Part shown: positions 39,642 to 41,690 of the stretch, in pieces
Layout of the letters: every line of letters begins with the position of its first letter
Position numbering within the stretch: the stretch's first letter is position 1
Origin: a virus
Length of the DNA: 41,690 nucleotides
IMG/VR virus record: IMGVR_UViG_3300046385_000083
Coordinates: 1 to 41,690 of that record
Strand: one strand, 5' to 3'
The notes under the pieces: model-generated
Database searches by the model: none
Seen by the model: only the letters and a program-made list of their open reading frames with translations
What the model was told of the DNA's origin: nothing
Position numbers and translations under genes: made by a program

Positions 39642-39911
39642 TTATAGAATAAGTAAATCGTTGACACTGATTATAGTGACATCATACTCCCTGAATTTAT
39701 GATTTGTCAAGCTGCCTTGTACAGCTACCATTTGTCCCAATGATAATGATTGAGCGATAGATTTATACTTACCACGAGCACTAAGCACATGGGTGTTTAT
39801 GGTATTATCTTTTTCAGTAGTACTAATAGCGAACATATTAGTACTTGATAGGCTCTCCAATTCTACTGGGTTAAGCATGGTTACTTTACCGATGAGGTTT
39901 ACGATGTTCAT
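39642..39911 (-). CDS. SSB-like OB-fold protein, 89 aa
   Basis: Start ATG at 39911 yields MNIVNLIGKVTMLNPVELES, the opening of the SSB/PriB OB-fold family; strands MFAISTTEKDNTINTHVLSARGKYKSIAQSL, then LGQMVAVQGSLTNHKF (SSB L-x-K-G-x-x-V-x-V-x-G-x-L pattern) follow. It lacks a C-terminal acidic tail. Length fits a single OB-fold. It may bind single-stranded DNA in replication or recombination; the block has another candidate SSB at 25130-25885. The alternative start at 39938 lies in a terminator hairpin. Confidence 0.75.
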   Translation of the reverse strand: MNIVNLIGKVTMLNPVELESLSSTNMFAISTTEKDNTINTHVLSARGKYKSIAQSLSLGQMVAVQGSLTNHKFREYDVTIISVNDLLIL

Positions 39912-39925
39912 AAGCGTTTGATTAT

Positions 39926-39953
39926 AAAAGGAAGGCAAGTTACCCTGCCCTCC
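39926..39953 (-). terminator. Intrinsic terminator after the small-paralogue array
   Basis: Minus strand GGAGGGCA (39953-39946), 8-nt loop, TGCCTTCC (39937-39930), then TTTTAT. The 8-bp stem has one G-U pair. It separates the 39963-41591 genes from the SSB-like gene. Confidence 0.8.
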
Positions 39954-39962
39954 TCTACATTG

Positions 39963-40199
39963 TTAACTAAAGTATCGCTCATTGTATGCATCAGTGATGC
40001 GTCCTAAAGCTTCTTCCCTAGTTATCTCTGCGTCTTCACTAATATTAATGCGCGCCATAGATGTAGCAGCATAGTAATGAAACTGACTGCCTATTATCCT
40101 AATGGTGACGTTCATTAAGTTGCTTGCTTGTATGTTATCCATTAGGATCTTAGCCTCTCTCTTTTTTAGAAAGGCTTCGATCATATCTGCATCAAGCAT
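39963..40199 (-). CDS. Small-paralogue array member 1, 78 aa
   Basis: ATG at 40199 (alternative 40220). Shows the array pattern: helix MIEAFLKKREAKILMDNIQA, central beta segment (VTIRIIGSQFHYYAAT), and final ITREEALGRITDAYNERY helix. It resembles the genes at 40313, 40560, 40774 and 41000 in size and layout. Function unknown. Confidence 0.65.
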   Translation of the reverse strand: MLDADMIEAFLKKREAKILMDNIQASNLMNVTIRIIGSQFHYYAATSMARINISEDAEITREEALGRITDAYNERYFS

Positions 40200-40338
40200 C
40201 TTGTCTGAAGATCTGTGCATTAATGCAATCCTCGTTCTGGTACATGACTACATGTAAGTATTGCCAAGCGTCCTCCTTAGTAGTGAACTTGTCAATCTTA
40301 CTGTTACCTCTGTCATAGTGTGTTATTAAAATCCACAT
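40192..40338 (-). CDS. Small hypothetical protein, 48 aa
   Basis: Short frame, ATG at 40338, TGA at 40192-40194. It starts MWILITHYDRGNSKID and continues KFTTKEDAWQYLHVVMYQNED, a convincing folded sequence. It overlaps the end of 40313-40570 by 26 bp and the start of the next gene by 8 bp (ATGCTTGA). Confidence 0.65.
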   Translation of the reverse strand: MWILITHYDRGNSKIDKFTTKEDAWQYLHVVMYQNEDCINAQIFRQDA

Positions 40339-40570
40339 ATTCTTGGTGTTTTAAATAATAAATAAATGTTTCTTTTTTTATAGCCATGCGCTTAGTAAAT
40401 TTGAGAAATTCTACATGATAAGTAAAGTCATCACCTTCCATTCTTATGATGCCTATTTTATCTGCTGATACTTTAGTACTAGCGTCTATAAACTGAACTA
40501 TGGCTGATCCATTAAGCCTTGCCTTAGCTTGCAGCAATTTGATTTTCTTTTCTACTGCTTCATCTCTCAT
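40313..40570 (-). CDS. Small-paralogue array member 2, 85 aa
   Basis: Layout as in its neighbours: EKKIKLLQAKARLNGSAIVQFID, then a beta section with DDFTYHVEFLK, then KKETFIYYLKHQEYV. More diverged than the 40560/40774 pair. Its ATG at 40570 overlaps the end of the preceding gene by 11 bp. Confidence 0.65.
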   Translation of the reverse strand: MRDEAVEKKIKLLQAKARLNGSAIVQFIDASTKVSADKIGIIRMEGDDFTYHVEFLKFTKRMAIKKETFIYYLKHQEYVDFNNTL

Positions 40571-40787
40571 AGTATTTGTCTATAGAATTAATAAATGTTT
40601 GCCTATCCCTTGGATAACTTAGCCCGCCTTCTATTATTCTTGTATAGCGAAATCCATTTCTGTAACTTACTCTGAAGATACCGTATCCCATGTAATCTCC
40701 ATGTATAAGCGCTTCTGCCTCCATTCTTTTTACCAAGTGTTCAGTAGATTCATCGGGCATCCTGCCTATTGTTTTAAGTCTGGCCAT
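40560..40787 (-). CDS. Small-paralogue array member 3, 75 aa
   Basis: Closest relative of the 40774-41016 gene: both share PNESTEHLVKRMEA / PDESTEHLVKRMEA, GYGIFxV and a GFxYxRI segment, then RxxFIxxID. So these arose by tandem duplication. The product is a small alpha-beta protein of unknown function. Confidence 0.75.
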   Translation of the reverse strand: MARLKTIGRMPDESTEHLVKRMEAEALIHGDYMGYGIFRVSYRNGFRYTRIIEGGLSYPRDRQTFINSIDKYYER

Positions 40788-41016
40788 TATGGTTGTCTAT
40801 TGCTTTAATGAATTCATGCCTGCTTAGCCGAAACCAAAACCCGTTTTCTTTTATTCGTGCATATTCAAATCCTGATTTTTTACATCTTACTTTGAAAATT
40901 CCGTATCCCATAACATATTCCTCATCATACATAAGTAAACTTGCTTCCATTCTTTTTACTAAATGTTCAGTAGATTCATTTGGTAATCTGTTTATTATTT
41001 TATTTTGTAGCACCAT
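40774..41016 (-). CDS. Small-paralogue array member 4, 80 aa
   Basis: Paralogue of 40560-40787: RLPNESTEHLVKRMEASLLMYDEEYVMGYGIFKV, GFEYARI, RHEFIKAIDN. ATG at 41016; it overlaps the downstream gene by 14 bp and the upstream by 17 bp. Confidence 0.75.
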   Translation of the reverse strand: MVLQNKIINRLPNESTEHLVKRMEASLLMYDEEYVMGYGIFKVRCKKSGFEYARIKENGFWFRLSRHEFIKAIDNHNGQT

Positions 41017-41287
41017 CTGTATTCAAAATGTTTTCTTGTTCTCTATGGTCTAGCATTGCTATTCTTTGAATAGCTACATCTCTAGTTATGTCACCCATAT
41101 GGAAGCTACTGCTTTTGTCTAATCGGTAGTTGTACATGTATGCTATGTAAGTAAACCTTTCACCTTTTAGGTTACTGGGGAATTTTACACCTACGTTTTT
41201 GCATCTTGCTTTACCTTTGACTAGTGCTATTGCTTCTAGTTTTATGAGTAATTTGTTGCAATGCTCAAGCTTCTGTGGATCTTTCAT
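41000..41287 (-). CDS. Small-paralogue array member 5, 95 aa
   Basis: ATG at 41287 (TTG at 41293 also in frame). Distant array member: LLIKLEAIALVKGKARCKNVGVKF, GERFTYIAYMYNYRLDK, ITRDVAIQRIAMLDHRE. Same order of helix-strands-helix as the others, with a longer N-terminus. Confidence 0.65.
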   Translation of the reverse strand: MKDPQKLEHCNKLLIKLEAIALVKGKARCKNVGVKFPSNLKGERFTYIAYMYNYRLDKSSSFHMGDITRDVAIQRIAMLDHREQENILNTDGATK

Positions 41288-41591
41288 CTGCAAAGTTTCT
41301 GATTTCTCTACGGGTATATGCAGGATTTCTATGTAGCCTTTCTATCTCAGCATCATTCTCAGATTCGATTGGTCCTAAAGCTACCGCTCTATGAGCATAT
41401 AACATAGAAGAAGATACAAGGAATGAAAGATAGATAACCTGCATGAGGATAGCGGTAAAGGTGTAGTCATGTTGACCTAAGAATTTGGCTGTAAGGAATA
41501 AACTGAGTGCTTGCTCTATACATAGGCCAATTAGTAGGAAGATGCTCAGATACATCGTGTATGTGAGCTTAATGAGCGTTTGTCTTTTCAT
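41265..41591 (-). CDS. Two-helix membrane protein, 108 aa
   Basis: Two hydrophobic segments (LTYTMYLSIFLLIGLCIEQA, residues ~9-28; FTAILMQVIYLSFLVSSSML, ~44-63) and a charged cytoplasmic tail (SENDAEIERLHRNPAYTRREIRNFADER). Unrecognised. It is the first gene at the right edge and overlaps the 41000 gene start. Confidence 0.7.
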   Translation of the reverse strand: MKRQTLIKLTYTMYLSIFLLIGLCIEQALSLFLTAKFLGQHDYTFTAILMQVIYLSFLVSSSMLYAHRAVALGPIESENDAEIERLHRNPAYTRREIRNFADERSTEA

Positions 41592-41690
41592 GATATAACT
41601 ATGTTAATAAAATTGATAATGGTTTTTGGGGATTATGGGATATTGATGATATGGGGGACAGTGGATCTGTCTCACACACACAAAAACCCT
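41592..41690. other. Right-edge non-coding sequence
   Basis: About 100 bp without a usable frame. It contains GACAG-TGGAT-CTGTC (5-bp stem) near 41656-41670 and a CA-rich run. It could be the 5' leader or promoter region of the 41591 gene, but no clear boxes were seen. Confidence 0.4.

Noticed and set aside
1-41690. CRISPR array
   Set aside because: No evenly spaced direct repeats of 20-40 bp were seen.
1-41690. Stop-codon reassignment (TAG or TGA recoding)
   Set aside because: TAG and TGA both terminate genes at tightly overlapping junctions (e.g. 17465-17467 and 8026-8028), so the standard code fits.

Overview
The window looks like about 42 kb of a large tailed-phage genome whose host is probably a member of the Bacteroidota. 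The DNA is AT-rich and genes are packed with ATGA, TAATG and TAGTG overlaps. Gene starts have A/C-rich leaders and no visible Shine-Dalgarno sequences. Isolated genes carry the TTG...TAnnTTTG promoter boxes known from Bacteroidota. TAA, TGA and TAG all serve as stops, so the code is standard. The gene content (giant virion-type protein with a zincin motif converging on a long replication block with family B polymerase, DnaB, primase, Sak4-like ATPase, UDG-fold protein and SF1/SF2 helicases) resembles crAss-like phages (Crassvirales) and their relatives. That affiliation is an inference.

Layout. 1-5328 (+) is the 3' part of a giant structural or injected protein, ending at a bidirectional terminator. 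From 5345 to the right edge nearly everything is on the minus strand. 5345-8729 holds small unknown genes and a MazG-like pyrophosphohydrolase. 8740-10580 is a fractured radical-SAM (spore photoproduct lyase family) gene: two halves carry the two parts of a split intein, with an HNH homing endonuclease gene between them on the opposite strand. 10573-13304 contains a Dda/RecD-like helicase and small genes. 13369-28833 is the replication and recombination core: DUF932-like protein, PolB, WGR protein, RecE-type exonuclease, MoxR-type AAA+ ATPase with its VWA/metallopeptidase partner, primase, a candidate ssDNA-binding protein, Sak4-like ATPase and DnaB. The AAA+/VWA pair is split by a GIY-YIG homing endonuclease. 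28860-34268 has a UDG-fold protein lacking the catalytic residues, a lone plus-strand gene, a DnaA-domain-IV-like protein, a hidden 27-residue membrane peptide, a ClpS-like adaptor, an SF2 helicase and an HNH endonuclease. 34265-38555 is mostly small unknown proteins. 38579-39244 is protein-free: a tRNA-like RNA with an additional arm, then about 500 nt of hairpin-rich sequence and a strong terminator. I regard this as a candidate large ornate phage RNA of the ROOL/GOLLD kind. 39283-41591 has an SSB-like OB-fold protein, a tandem array of related small proteins and a membrane protein.

How it fits together. PolB, primase, DnaB, ssDNA-binding candidates, Dda/RecD and SF2 helicases, RecE-type nuclease and Sak4-like ATPase form a self-sufficient DNA replication and annealing-recombination set. 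MazG-like, radical-SAM and UDG-fold proteins sit on the nucleotide and DNA-repair side. Selfish elements have entered two conserved sites: the Fe-S motif of the radical-SAM enzyme and the 3' end of the VWA gene. Both homing genes have their own host-type promoter with the same 20-bp spacing. Three genes of the phage's own modules are preceded by a different shared motif, CTTTG-N10-AGTATCTTWG, a candidate phage-specific promoter. Five small genes too short for routine calling were recovered: 8222-8395, 31749-31832, 35600-35749, 40192-40338, and the plus-strand gene at 29461-29790 was re-delimited from a longer frame.
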